From Tragulus kanchil (Eukaryota > Chordata > Mammalia > Artiodactyla > Tragulidae): DNA of 64,000 bases. This document shows, piece by piece, positions 23,370 through 34,727 of this stretch. Below the pieces are notes generated by a model. The model made no database searches and was not told where the DNA came from. It saw only the letters and a list, made by a program, of their open reading frames with translations. A program made the translations under genes and the position numbers. How positions within the stretch are numbered: position 1 is the stretch's first letter; the number at the start of each line of letters is the position of its first letter. The stretch covers positions 8,584,501 through 8,648,500 of the forward strand of contig JAIOJX010000005.1 in NCBI GenBank assembly GCA_022376925.1. Reading direction: 5' to 3'.

Positions 23370-24270
23370 TTTTTTTTAATACATTCTTTCAAGCTATTCA
23401 ATATACTTCTTTGTGCTGTACAGTAGTAGGTCTTTGTTATCTGGTTTTTACGCAGTAGTTTGTATTTGTTAGTTCCAAATTTATTCCTCCCCATCTTCCC
23501 TGTTGATAAACATAACACTGCTTTCTATGTCCGTGAGTCTGTTTCTATTGTGTAAATAAGTCTGTTTGTATCATATTTTAGATTCTACATAAAAGTGGTA
23601 TCACATGGTATTTGTCTTTTTCTGTCCGACTCCACTTCGTACAGTGATCTCTAGGTCCATCCGTGTTGTTGCAGATGGCATTATTTCATTATTTTTTACT
23701 GCTCAGTAATATTCTGTTGTGTTTGTGTGCCCCACCTTTACCCATTCACCTGTCAGTGGACATTTAGGTTGCTTCCATGTCATGGCTATTGGAAATAGTG
23801 CTGCACTGAGCATGTGCGGGCATGTGCCTTTTTTAATTTGGGTTTTCTTCAGTTATATGCCCAGGAGTAGAATTGCTGAATCACATGGGGCTTCCCTAGT
23901 GGCTCAGGTGGTAAAGAATCTGCCTGCAGTGCAGGAGACCTGGGTTCCATCCCTGGTTCGGGAAGATCAGCCCGCTGCAGTATTCGTGCCTGGAGAATTC
24001 CGTGGACAGAGGCACCTGACGGGCGGCGTCCATAGGGTCACAAAGAGTCAGACTGAGTGACTGACACAGACACAGGCGTGCACGTGGCACCTGAATTTTA
24101 AGGTTTTTAAAGAATCTCTGTATTGTTCTCCGTAGTGGCTGTCCCAGTTTACATTCCCACCGGCAGTGTAGGAGGCTGCCTTTTCTCCACAGCCTCCCCA
24201 GCCTGTCTTACTTACAGGCTTTGTAACGATGGCCATTCTAACAGGTGTGAGGTGCTATCTCACTGTAGTT
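23370..24270 (-). mobile_element. L1 3' end, antisense (second copy), interrupted by Bov-tA
   Basis: The copy runs past the end of tandem duplication 7. It continues with CCAGGAGTAGAATTGCTGAA, is split by a Bov-tA, and resumes at about 24100 with GTTCTCCGTAGTGGCTGTCC, TTTACATTCCCACCGGCAGT, AACGATGGCCATTCTAACAG and GTGAGGTGCTATCTCACTGT. It is the C-terminal ORF2 region in reverse, with no intact frame. Confidence 0.88.
23887..24082 (+). mobile_element. Bov-tA SINE inside L1
   Basis: GGGGCTTCCCTAGTGGCTCA head, CCTGCAGTGCAGGAGACCTG, tail CACAAAGAGTCAGACTGAGT. It interrupts the antisense L1 between its CTGAATCACATG and the continuing 3' part, so it is younger than the L1. Confidence 0.9.
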
Positions 24271-24547
24271 TTTTTTTTTTTTTGGCAACTTATACTGTTC
24301 TTTCATTTATTTATTTTCACCCATCTTTGTTCTTTTTGGCCTGCGTGGGCCTCCCGTCACAGTGGCCTCTCTCGCTGCAGAGCACTGGCTCTGGGCACAT
24401 GTGCTCCAGAGCTCCGGCTTGGTAGTTGGACACATTGGTCCAACCGCTCCCCAGCGCACGGAATCTTCCCAGGCCAGGGATCGAATCGGCGCCCCTTGCA
24501 CCGCAAGGCGATGGATGTCCTTATCCACTGGACCACCAGGGAAGCCC
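24270..24547 (-). mobile_element. CHR-type SINE at the end of the L1, antisense
   Basis: Poly(T), TTCACCCATCTTTGTTCTTT, CTCTGGGCACATGTGCTCCA, GGGATCGAATCGGCGCCCCT, CCACCAGGGAAGCCC. It ends the L1-derived stretch; ordinary intron 2 follows. Confidence 0.9.
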
Positions 24548-25521
24548 TGAAATCAGTTTTTAGCTAACTTTTATGAGTAGATTTCTTATCTCAAATAGTT
24601 GTAATTCAAGTGTCATTAGATAATTTATTTCTGTTCTTACTTCCTTTTGTTTGATGATTCTAGGAATATGTAGACAGTTTCTTCCAGAGAAGAGTTTTAA
24701 GACCTTATTAACTTGTTAGGTGCCATAATTGTAGTTTAAATGTTTCCTCCTTTTTTTTTTTTGATTTCTGAGTGTGCTTTTAAAATCAGCCTCTTAGATC
24801 CCACGTCATTTTCTGTACTATAGCAGTAAAGCAAAAGTGCTGAACCAGACTGGGGGCTCTGAAGCACCTCAGATTCTCTCATTCTGAGAAGCGCATGTTT
24901 TCTAAAAAATTTTCCTAAAATAAATGTCAGGTTCATCTTCCACTTTTATTAGATGTTAAAATACTAGTCTTCAGATAACTTTATAGTTGTATATTTTATT
25001 CACATTGACATTTATTAAACCATTTTACATGGTAGATTGTAAAATACATTAGTCAAAATTCTGATATTTTATGTGACATTTAAGAATTCATTTTACTGGA
25101 AGAAATGTAAAATTTAATATTAACTTTTTTTTAAATAACTTAGAAGTTATATTAAATTGTGTGGGTTGTCTGTGTTATTGTTTATAATTATCAATATATT
25201 GTGTCGTATGTTTCTAAAATTGCTAATGGGGTCTGGCTGATCCAACGCCCCACTGAGAGACTGCAGTAATGAATTACTCATTTTTTTAGCACTAAATCCA
25301 TAAATATGTATTTTGTAGTTGAATAGAAACGGCTGTTGGTCAGTTGTGTGGGCGCACGTGGCATGGCAGAGGAGACCTTTTCCCAGTCCCCTGGAAGCTC
25401 TTTCGTAGAAAAGAATACGATGAGGAGGTTGCGGGCTTGCGGTCTGGCTCCCGGGAGAAGCGCCTCCGGGCGCCGCCGGCAGCGTGTCCAGAGGATGAAC
25501 GTGCTGTCTCCTCCCTTGCAG
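24548..25521 (+). other. TMEM170B intron 2, distal part
   Basis: AT-rich sequence without recognised repeats, ending in the CTCCCTTGCAG acceptor before the last exon. From 24663 it is repeated 1121 bp downstream. Confidence 0.6.
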
Positions 25522-25652
25522 GTGCAGCGGTGGCCGGCATCTACAGAGGGGCGGGGAAGAACATGGCTCCCCTGGAAGCCCTGGTGTGGGGCGTCGGGCA
25601 GACTGTACTGACGTTAATCATCTCCTTTTCGAGGATCCTCGCCACACTCTGA
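25522..25652 (+). CDS. TMEM170B: TMEM170B last coding exon with stop, first copy
   Basis: The exon starts after a CTCCCTTGCAG acceptor and supplies the last two bases of the Ser codon opened by exon 2, then 42 codons and TGA at 25650-25652. The peptide opens AAVAGIYRGAGKNMAPLEAL and ends FSRILATL, the conserved C-terminus of the TMEM170 family. It contains the third membrane segment (about VWGVGQTVLTLIISF). The tail FLRILATL/FSRILATL is shared with the paralogue TMEM170A, but NMAPLEALVWG is the TMEM170B form. The presumed 3' UTR follows directly. Confidence 0.93.
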
Positions 25653-26642
25653 GGTTTCTGTGAGAATGTCTTACTTCGCATAAGGAAACAGGTGTACCGA
25701 TTCTCGGAAAACGGCCTTGTTAACGGCGGAATGAGAGTGCCCCAGGATGCGGCAGGAGCAGGCCGCAGGCCCCGCGGAAAGGGGGAATATGTAGACAGTT
25801 TCTTCCAGAGAAGAGTTTTAAGACCTTATTAACTTGTTAGGTGCCATAATTGTAGTTTAAATGTTTCCTCCTTTTTTTTTTTTGATTTCTGAGTGTGCTT
25901 TTAAAATCAGCCTCTTAGATCCCACGTCATTTTCTGTACTATAGCAGTAAAGCAAAAGTGCTGAACCAGACTGGGGGCTCTGAAGCACCTCAGATTCTCT
26001 CATTCTGAGAAGCGCATGTTTTCTAAAAAATTTTCCTAAAATAAATGTCAGGTTCATCTTCCACTTTTATTAGATGTTAAAATACTAGTCTTCAGATAAC
26101 TTTATAGTTGTATATTTTATTCACATTGACATTTATTAAACCATTTTACATGGTAGATTGTAAAATACATTAGTCAAAATTCTGATATTTTATGTGACAT
26201 TTAAGAATTCATTTTACTGGAAGAAATGTAAAATTTAATATTAACTTTTTTTTAAATAACTTAGAAGTTATATTAAATTGTGTGGGTTGTCTGTGTTATT
26301 GTTTATAATTATCAATATATTGTGTCGTATGTTTCTAAAATTGCTAATGGGGTCTGGCTGATCCAACGCCCCACTGAGAGACTGCAGTAATGAATTACTC
26401 ATTTTTTTAGCACTAAATCCATAAATATGTATTTTGTAGTTGAATAGAAACGGCTGTTGGTCAGTTGTGTGGGCGCACGTGGCATGGCAGAGGAGACCTT
26501 TTCCCAGTCCCCTGGAAGCTCTTTCGTAGAAAAGAATACGATGAGGAGGTTGCGGGCTTGCGGTCTGGCTCCCGGGAGAAGCGCCTCCGGGCGCCGCCGG
26601 CAGCGTGTCCAGAGGATGAACGTGCTGTCTCCTCCCTTGCAG

Positions 26643-26773
26643 GTGCAGCGGTGGCCGGCATCTACAGAGGGGCGGGGAAGAACATGGCTCCCCTGGAAGC
26701 CCTGGTGTGGGGCGTCGGGCAGACTGTACTGACGTTAATCATCTCCTTTTCGAGGATCCTCGCCACACTCTGA
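26643..26773 (+). CDS. TMEM170B: TMEM170B last coding exon with stop, second copy
   Basis: This is identical to the exon 1121 bp upstream, including acceptor and TGA. A transcript would stop at the first copy, so this copy would lie inside the 3' UTR if the order were real. The sequence after its stop continues cleanly into the presumed 3' UTR. After the first copy the sequence turns into unrelated bases at about 25768-25783 and then restarts intron 2. This second copy is therefore the one joined to true downstream sequence. Confidence 0.85.
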
Positions 26774-26812
26774 GGTTTCTGTGAGAATGTCTTACTTCGC
26801 ATAAGGAAACAG

Positions 26813-29011
26813 GTGTACCGATTCTCGGAAAACGGCCTTGTTAACGAGCGGGAATGAGAGTGCCCCAGGATGCGGCAGGAGCAGGCCGCAGCCCGGCCTC
26901 GAGCTGCGTGGGGAGACCGCCCCCTGGTGTTCAAGCGATTGCACTACCGCCCGCACCTTACGTGCCTCGTCCCAGGCCAGGCGCACCGCGACGCGAGCTG
27001 TGAGCAAGCACCTTGTGTAGCTGCCAATCAGGTCAACACTGGCGTTGGATCTTCGTTCTTAACAGTGTTAAGTTACGGGGACATTCTGAAGAATTGATAC
27101 CTGTGCCAAACTCTCTTCTCTCTTTCTTTCTTTCTTTTTTTTTTTTTTTTAACACTGATTATGTGAAATTTGCAAGTGTAGCTGTAGATGAGTGCTGTGA
27201 ACATATTTGACATGAATTCAGGTGATTTAGTGAAAAATCTTGTTTTGTAATGCTAAATCCCGTTTGAGTGCTCAATACCGAATCACTTAACATGAGACAG
27301 ATTATCTGATTTTTAATGTTGAATGTTTCTGAGATTTAGGGCTTTCGTATAAATTAGGCATTATTGTTATTTACTTTATGTGGAAAATAATACCGAATGG
27401 AAAACTGCTAAACTCTTTTATGGACTCAGAGTAGATCTCTAGGGTGCATCCTTTTTCCTCAGTCAAATAACACTCTCTTAATAGTTTCTCTCATACATAA
27501 ACATTCTGTTGCTGTGAATTAAAACAAAATGTGTGGGTCACACACAATGACTGCAGTCTGTGTGTTGTAAGATTATAATTTGAAAATTTTCTTATAAATT
27601 TGGTAAGAAACGAAGTCTGCAATGCATATCGCATTCTTGACCCTTCTAAAGAAAGTGCTTGCCATGTATCTCATAGTGAAAACATCTTTACAGCTAGTAT
27701 CTCAGTGGGGTTATATTGCTTGTTGCATATATCTTGATTTTTGACAAAACATGAGCAGTGTTTCATTCTGGAGTATCAAATATATACAAAGATTGGCCTA
27801 AATTAGGCTGTGAAAAGAAGCCTCATCTGTACATAAGAAACAATTCATGTAGGAAGAATAATGAACTATCTTATTTTGACTATGTTTGCTGTTTGGGGAA
27901 AGAAAAAAGCCCCTCATCTGTACATCACTCTTGAGAAGGGTGTACCGATTCTCGGAAAACGGCCTTGTTAACGAGCGGGAATGAGAGTGCCCCAGGATGC
28001 GGCAGGAGCAGGCCGCAGCCCGGCCTCGAGCTGCGTGGGGAGACCGCCCCCTGGTGTTCAAGCGATTGCACTACCGCCCGCACCTTACGTGCCTCGTCCC
28101 AGGCCAGGCGCACGCGACGCGAGCTGTGAGCAAGCACCTTGTGTAGCTGCCAATCAGGTCAACACTGGCGTTGGATCTTCGTTCTTAACAGTGTTAAGTT
28201 ACGGGGACATTCTGAAGAATTGATACCTGTGCCAAACTCTCTTCTCTCTTTCTTTCTTTCTTTTTTTTTTTTTTTTAACACTGATTATGTGAAATTTGCA
28301 AGTGTAGCTGTAGATGAGTGCTGTGAACATATTTGACATGAATTCAGGTGATTTAGTGAAAAATCTTGTTTTGTAATGCTAAATCCCGTTTGAGTGCTCA
28401 ATACCGAATCACTTAACATGAGACAGATTATCTGATTTTTAATGTTGAATGTTTCTGAGATTTAGGGCTTTCGTATAAATTAGGCATTATTGTTATTTAC
28501 TTTATGTGGAAAATAATACCGAATGGAAAACTGCTAAACTCTTTTATGGACTCAGAGTAGATCTCTAGGGTGCATCCTTTTTCCTCAGTCAAATAACACT
28601 CTCTTAATAGTTTCTCTCATACATAAACATTCTGTTGCTGTGAATTAAAACAAAATGTGTGGGTCACACACAATGACTGCAGTCTGTGTGTTGTAAGATT
28701 ATAATTTGAAAATTTTCTTATAAATTTGGTAAGAAACGAAGTCTGCAATGCATATCGCATTCTTGACCCTTCTAAAGAAAGTGCTTGCCATGTATCTCAT
28801 AGTGAAAACATCTTTACAGCTAGTATCTCAGTGGGGTTATATTGCTTGTTGCATATATCTTGATTTTTGACAAAACATGAGCAGTGTTTCATTCTGGAGT
28901 ATCAAATATATACAAAGATTGGCCTAAATTAGGCTGTGAAAAGAAGCCTCATCTGTACATAAGAAACAATTCATGTAGGAAGAATAATGAACTATCTTAT
29001 TTTGACTATGT
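26813..29011 (+). repeat. Tandem duplication 9, overlapping duplication 8 (period about 1127 bp)
   Basis: Copy 1 is 26813-27939 and copy 2 is 27940-29011. Copy 1 ends in about 50 unmatched bases (27890-27939), partly a re-use of a CCTCATCTGTACAT string. One C is lost near 28113 (GCGCACGCGACG against GCGCACCGCGACG). A (TTTC)n/poly(T) run at 27118-27150 is duplicated at 28245-28276. Confidence 0.95.
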
Positions 29012-29336
29012 GGTAACATCATAATGTCTAAGTAAAATTTGGGGAATATAAGTAAATAATTTTAAAATTTGGCTCTTACTCTCAGCATATCAGTACAGTG
29101 TTGAACATATATTTGAGTGATTCATGTCATTGGTTCAGCTCTTGTTTTATTCTCTTATTAAGTTTACTAGAATCTACCATAACATTTATTAGAATGAAGA
29201 AGTCTTTAGTATAAACTATTTTAAGAGATTTTGGCAATATATGATTGTATTTAAGAGTATAAGAAGGAAGGAAAACACAAAGGTGGTTGAATTTGTCTCC
29301 TACTGAGATTTAAAAAAAATACTGGGTACAGTTATG
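29012..29336 (+). other. Presumed 3' UTR, AT-rich, no feature
   Basis: No repeat family or signal that I would support. Confidence 0.35.
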
Positions 29337-29562
29337 TATTGTTGCCCCTTAGTCGCTAAGTCCTGTCCGACTCTTTGGGGACCCCTTGACCTGCAGCAGC
29401 TCCCGCCCCCTCCAGGCTCCTCTGTCCCTGGGATTCCCCAGGCAAGAATACTGGAGTGGGTTGCCATGTCCTTTTCCAGGACATCTTCACGACCCAGGGA
29501 TGGAAGCTGCATCTCCTGCATTGGCGGGCACGTTCTTTACCACTGAGGCACCATAGAAGCCC
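29337..29562 (-). mobile_element. Bov-tA SINE, antisense
   Basis: TTGCCCCTTAGTCGCTAAGT, CCTCCAGGCTCCTCTGTCCC, AATACTGGAGTGGGTTGCCA and CACTGAGGCACCATAGAAGC appear in antisense order. A short insertion (CCTGCAGCAGCTCCCGCC) sits in the middle. Confidence 0.9.
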
Positions 29563-31394
29563 ACAATTAGATATGCACGAATGCAAAAGAAGAGCCAATT
29601 GCAGAAAATATGAAGTTATGGACAACCCAAAAAATTATCCCCCTACTCTAGCCTCACTGTTTAATAATCTAACTTGGTAACAAGTAAGTTTCTATTGGGT
29701 CCCATTCAGATTTAAGGCCTTTGTTACCCTCGGCACCTTTTCTCTGCAAAGAGCGGAATATATCAGCAGCTCAGTGCCGAGGATGGAGGGCACTTCACCG
29801 CCATGGAGGACAGCGGCGCGGGGCGGGGTAGCAACACTGTGGTTTGGAAATCTGTTTTTAAAGAGGCCAAGACACAACTATGCATTCTTAAAGATCTTTA
29901 AAGTAAATCTTAAAATGGATTTGTTTTATTATGTTCAGCCTAAGATTAGTTTCATATGTTTTTTATATTCCTGATGTTTTCTTAAGTTTAGACATATAAA
30001 TCTCCCAAGACCACTTGACTTTCCTTTTCTGTTAGATTTGAATTGTGTTCTTCCTTTACTTTGGCTTTTCTATCGATAACTCAGAGTGTTCATATTCTTT
30101 GGGAGGATTTAGCCAAGAACATGTTGAAATTTGAGATCTACAGAAATGAATATTTATTTTAACACATGGTTATTTTATGTTTTCAGAAAGTTATCGTGCG
30201 TGGTGAGGTAGCTGGGGCACATGGTTCAGAATCGGAAATCAGCCAGAAAATGACGCGGACATGTCAGGTGTGGGGCTGCCTGGACCAAAGAGACTTAGCC
30301 TCCCGTGTTTGCTCTGGAGTGGAAGTGTGAGCAGTTGGATCAGTTTGTAGAGTGTCCTGCAGTTGTCTCATTGTCAAGTCGCTTTGTGCTACAAGGGGTG
30401 TGTGTGTGTGTTTGTGCGTGCTGGTGCTTTCCACGTAAGGGGGGAGTTTGGGGTTTCTTTGTAGTTTTTAGTCAATTTCACTGGGATTTTCTGCAACTCT
30501 TACTCTTCTGAGGTTTTGAAACACAGCTTACTGTATGAACGGGTGACATGTCTTGATGAGATTTTTAAAAACGTCAATGGTTTTCTTATAGAGGCAGAAA
30601 ACATTTAATGATATGTATCTACACACATATATATCATTATATATATATATAGCTGCTATATATGAATACAGTCCAATTGGAAAGCTTTTGTTTGGTAAAC
30701 ACTTGGATGTGGTAGAGAATTTGATATATTGGCTCAGTTGAATGATCTTTTAAACAGATTTGAGGAAGTTTGGTATTTTTTGAATTTGGGAAAATCATCC
30801 TTGGTTTCTTAGTGCTAGGGATCCTTGTTGGTGGTATATCAAAAGCCCTTATTGACCTAAAATTTGTATGTGACTTAGCCGTAAATTTTTGGTGGTAAAT
30901 GTCAGAGGGAAGGGGGAGGTCCTCTGAAGTTTATACTTCTTTATTTTGAAAAGAGTGCTGAATTAATACTGCTGATGGTGAGGTCAACTCCTCACAGAAG
31001 AGACTCCTACTCGCCCAAACTCATCACTAATAAGTTAACACGCTGGTTGAAACATCCACAGATCTGAGTTAGGGCCCTCCTCTGAGCTACAGATGACGCC
31101 TAAATCTTTAGATGAAGGCAGGGCCGGTAACCCACCTCTGGACGATGCCGCCGGGTGTCTAGAAGAAGGAGAGGCCTAAATTGGGGCCATAGCCAGTGTT
31201 CACAGGTTAGTTATTCCTACTTTAGATCTTAGTGTTTACTGAGCAAGCTTAGGGTTTGTGACCCAGCCTGCTTTCTTGGTATTATTTCCACCGTCCTCCC
31301 AAAACGTCAGGATTTTCTGTGTACTTGAAGTGAGAAAGAAAGAAATGAGCCACCCCGAGTACCATATTTGTGGTGCAGGGAACAAGAACAAATT
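29563..31394 (+). other. Presumed 3' UTR, mostly unassigned
   Basis: Includes a (GT)n run near 30397-30412 and an (AT)n-rich stretch near 30628-30662. No coding frame or known repeat was recognised. Confidence 0.35.
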
Positions 31395-31695
31395 AAAAAA
31401 GTGTTTTTGGAGCTTCCCTTGTGGTCCGCTGGGTGGGGAGTCCGCCTTGCAGTACAAGGGGCACTGCTTCGATCCCTGGCCCGGGAGGATCCCACGTGCT
31501 ACGGAGCGGCTGGACCGGTGTGTCCAGTTGTGAGCCGGAGCTCCAGAGCGCATGTGCCCGGAGCCGGGGCTCTGCAGTGAGAGAGGCCACTGCAGGGGGA
31601 GGCCCATACCGGCCAAGGAATAAAGACGGATGAAAATAGATGAATAAAAAACCAATAAAAGAGGCCAAAATTAAAAAAAAAAAAAGTATTCTTGG
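31395..31695 (+). mobile_element. CHR-type SINE with imperfect target-site duplication
   Basis: AGCTTCCCTTGTGGTCCGCT head, GGCCCGGGAGGATCCCACGT, AAATTAAAAAAAAAAAAAGT tail. The flanks AAAAAAGTGTTTTTGG (31395-31410) and AAAAAAGTATTCTTGG (31680-31695) agree at 14 of 16 bases. Confidence 0.9.
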
Positions 31696-32562
31696 AAAGC
31701 GTCTTTAGAGAACCTGAAAGATGAGGAAAAAGGGACTGCTATGTCCGTTTGCCCAAGCCAGCTCTCCCATACCACCTGAGTCCAGTCTGTGACAGCCTCG
31801 GTGGACCTCGCAGGTACACAGCGCGGAGCCTAGTACTCTTTGTAGTAAGCACAAGGATGCCCCGTGATGAGGTCCTGCCCTTGAGTCCTCCCCGAGCTCC
31901 CGAGATGATGTCCCTCCTGAAGCTGCTGAGAGAACATCCTGCTTCCTGTTGAGAGTTTAAGTCCTCTCCCACGACCCCGACCTGGCTCTGATTTTTCTCA
32001 GTTTATTCACCCAATGGATTCTAGAAACAGAGCTGCTGCTGCTGGGACATAGTGAGGAGGACAGTGGTGTCCCACCAGCGACTCAGGCTTGAACCCAGGC
32101 CCCTCATGGGTGGACCTTTTGTTTACAACGGCGATGTGTGCAGTCTGCCTCCCTACCTGTGGCTCCCCGTCCAGGGACTCCGCCAACCTTGGATTAAATA
32201 CTTGGACAGAAACTCCAGAAAGTTCCAAAAGGCAAAAGGCCAATTCGCCTGACCCAGTCAGCTATTCACAGACCATTTACATAGCCTGTACCTGGTCTTT
32301 TACGTTGCATGAGGTATTATAAGTAACCAAGAGATGATTTAGAGGGTCTGGGAGAGTACAGGAGGGTGTCTGCAAACACTACACTGTTTTCCACAAGACC
32401 TTGAGGATCCCTGGAGCCTGGTACCCGCGGGACTCCTAGAGTCCATCCCCTGTGGATGCTAAGAGAATACTCAGTGTTTAACAGGAACTGATCAGTAGAT
32501 AGTCATTTTCATTTCTTTAAGTTACACATTGCAATACCAGGTAAATATATTGTTTTGTGAGA
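31696..32562 (+). other. Presumed 3' UTR, no feature recognised
   Basis: Short overlapping frames on both strands (31739-32322) lack any recognisable product. A (GCT)n stretch sits at 32033-32046. Confidence 0.35.
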
Positions 32563-34727
32563 TTCATGTATTTTCTTTCCCTTCCACATTTTCCCTGCAT
32601 ATACTTTAAGAAGGAAATGAAAAAAATTCTCTTTCATTACCTCCTGTCCACCTCTTTATTTTCTGAAATCAGTAGATATTTTTCCAAGCGCACTTTTGGG
32701 GATTGGCGGTGATGGAAACCGCCATGGCAAGCAGGATTCTGTGTCAGGCTGTGTTTATCACTCGTTAAAACCGGAAAAGTGAGACGTAGCCAGGACGTAC
32801 CCCTTATTTTATCCTGCTTGCTTCTTTTGGGTTCACGCAGCCAGTACTCATTGAGTCTCCACTCCTGCCGCTCGCTGGCTCTGCCCCTGTCTCCCGGCAG
32901 CCCCGCCTGTGGGCCATCAGAACTGGGCCACCATGCCTCCCACGCCCCTCCTCCCACGGGCCAAAGGTGCTTAGGCCCCCCTTGCTGTTTGTTTGTTTTT
33001 ACCTTGAAATAACTTTCATTTTCAGTGTCCATTGTATAATTCAGGAAGTAACCAGAAGTGAAGAGGACGTTCTGAAAGCGTCCTTACACCACTTCACTCT
33101 TGCTCCGACAGCCGTCTCTCTCAGAAAGTCTTAGCATTCTTCAAAAGAGCCACTGTTTGTTCTTAAGATGTGAAGAATGTGGAAAGTTACTGAGAAAAGT
33201 TTAGTGTCCTAGATTGCAGAGAAGTTTGGCAAGGCTTGGGTAACTGGGTAAAATGGCTGCTGCTTTTAAGAGTCAGGGTTGAGAGTCTCAGCGGCTAATG
33301 TTGGCTAGTACTGTCCCTTGTCTTCCTGTCCCCTTTATGACGTTGTGGAGGAAGACTCCACAGCATAAAAAGGACATTATTTTATTAAAAAACGATAGAA
33401 GTCTTCAAACACGTGGGGCATTTGTAGCGGAGGTAAGTTTAAAGATGGGAGAAAACATTGGAGAGGTAATGCACAAAATACCGACACAGTTGATGAAGCT
33501 CCTACGTTGTGTGAACACAGTTTCCCCTTCCATTAAGACTGTGAGTGACCCCATGTGAGTGCACTGACTGCATGTTTGCAAAATGCAATGTTTCTTCATA
33601 TGTGAAGCTGAACTTACCCCAGAGCATTTGAAATCGCATGACATGTTCATGTATTTTCTTTCCTTCCACATTTTCCCTGCATATACTTTAAGAAGGAAAT
33701 GAAAAATTCTCTTTCATTACCTCCTGTCCACCTCTTTATTTTCTGAAATCAGTAGATATTTTTCCAAGCGCACTTTTGGGGATTGGCGGTGATGGAAACC
33801 GCCATGGCAAGCAGGATTCTGTGTCAGGCTGTGTTTATCACTCGTTAAAACCGGAAAAGTGAGACGTAGCCAGGACGCACCCTTATTTTATCCTGCTTGC
33901 TTCTTTTGGGTTCACGCAGCCAGTACTCATTGAGTCTCCACTCCTGCCGCTCGCTGGCTCTGCCCCTGTCTCCCGGCAGCCCCGCCTGTGGGCCATCAGA
34001 ACTGGGCCACCATGCCTCCCACGCCCCTCCTCCCACGGGCCAAAGGTGCTTAGGCCCCCCTTGCTGTTTGTTTGTTTTTACCTTGAAATAACTTTCATTT
34101 TCAGTGTCCATTGTATAATTCAGGAAGTAACCAGAAGTGAAGAGGACGTTCTGAAAGCGTCCTTACACCACTTCACTCTTGCTCCGACAGCCGTCTCTCT
34201 CAGAAAGTCTTAGCATTCTTCAAAAGAGCCACTGTTTGTTCTTAAGATGTGAAGAATGTGGAAAGTTACTGAGAAAAGTTTAGTGTCCTAGATTGCAGAG
34301 AAGTTTGGCAAGGCTTGGGTAACTGGGTAAAATGGCTGCTGCTTTTAAGAGTCAGGGTTGAGAGTCTCAGCGGCTAATGTTGGCTAGTACTGTCCCTTGT
34401 CTTCCTGTCCCCTTTATGACGTTGTGGAGGAAGACTCCACAGCATAAAAAGGACATTATTTTATTAAAAAACGATAGAAGTCTTCAAACACGTGGGGCAT
34501 TTGTAGCGGAGGTAAGTTTAAAGATGGGAGAAAACATTGGAGAGGTAATGCACAAAATACCGACACAGTTGATGAAGCTCCTACGTTGTGTGAACACAGT
34601 TTCCCCTTCCATTAAGACTGTGAGTGACCCCATGTGAGTGCACTGACTGCATGTTTGCAAAATGCAATGTTTCTTCATATGTGAAGCTGAACTTACCCCA
34701 GAGCATTTGAAATCGCATGACATGTTC
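32563..34727 (+). repeat. Tandem duplication 10 (period about 1079-1083 bp)
   Basis: Copy 1 is 32563-33645 and copy 2 is 33646-34727. Near the left join, copy 2 loses bases in TTTCCCTTCC and in an A run. Inside, GGACGTACCCCTTATTTT became GGACGCACCCTTATTTT near 33878. A 131-codon minus-strand frame in copy 1 is changed by these small indels in copy 2, which argues that it is not a gene. Confidence 0.95.
33440..33600 (+). repeat. Diverged repeat A (related to 36505-36665)
   Basis: The block contains AATGCACAAAATACCGACAC, GTGTGAACACAGTTTCCCC, TTAAGACTGTGAGTGACCCC and GACTGCATGTTTGCAAAATG. A clearly related but diverged block, roughly 70% by eye and in the same orientation, lies about 3 kb downstream. 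It is distinct from the near-identical 1.1-kb tandem copies, which repeat it at about 34519-34679. Confidence 0.7.

Larger units (their letters stand above)
21645..23836 (+). repeat. Tandem duplication 7, overlapping duplication 6 (period about 1113 bp)
   Basis: Copy 1 is 21645-22757 and copy 2 is 22758 to about 23836. It covers the last four-fifths of exon 2, the CHR SINE, a Bov-tA fragment and an L1 segment. Copy 2 has many shortened homopolymers (C5 to C4 and C6 to C4 near 23215, T5 to T4 near 23263). The tail of copy 1 (about 22732-22757) is unmatched filler. Confidence 0.95.
24663..26888 (+). repeat. Tandem duplication 8, containing TMEM170B exon 3 (period 1121 bp)
   Basis: Copy 1 is 24663-25783 and copy 2 is 25784 to about 26888. 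It covers the intron 2 end, last coding exon and first 3' UTR bases. The tail of copy 1 (about 25768-25783) reads CAGGCCCCGCGGAAAGGG where copy 2 reads CAGCCCGGCCTCGAGCTG. That mismatch is confined to the join. Confidence 0.95.
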
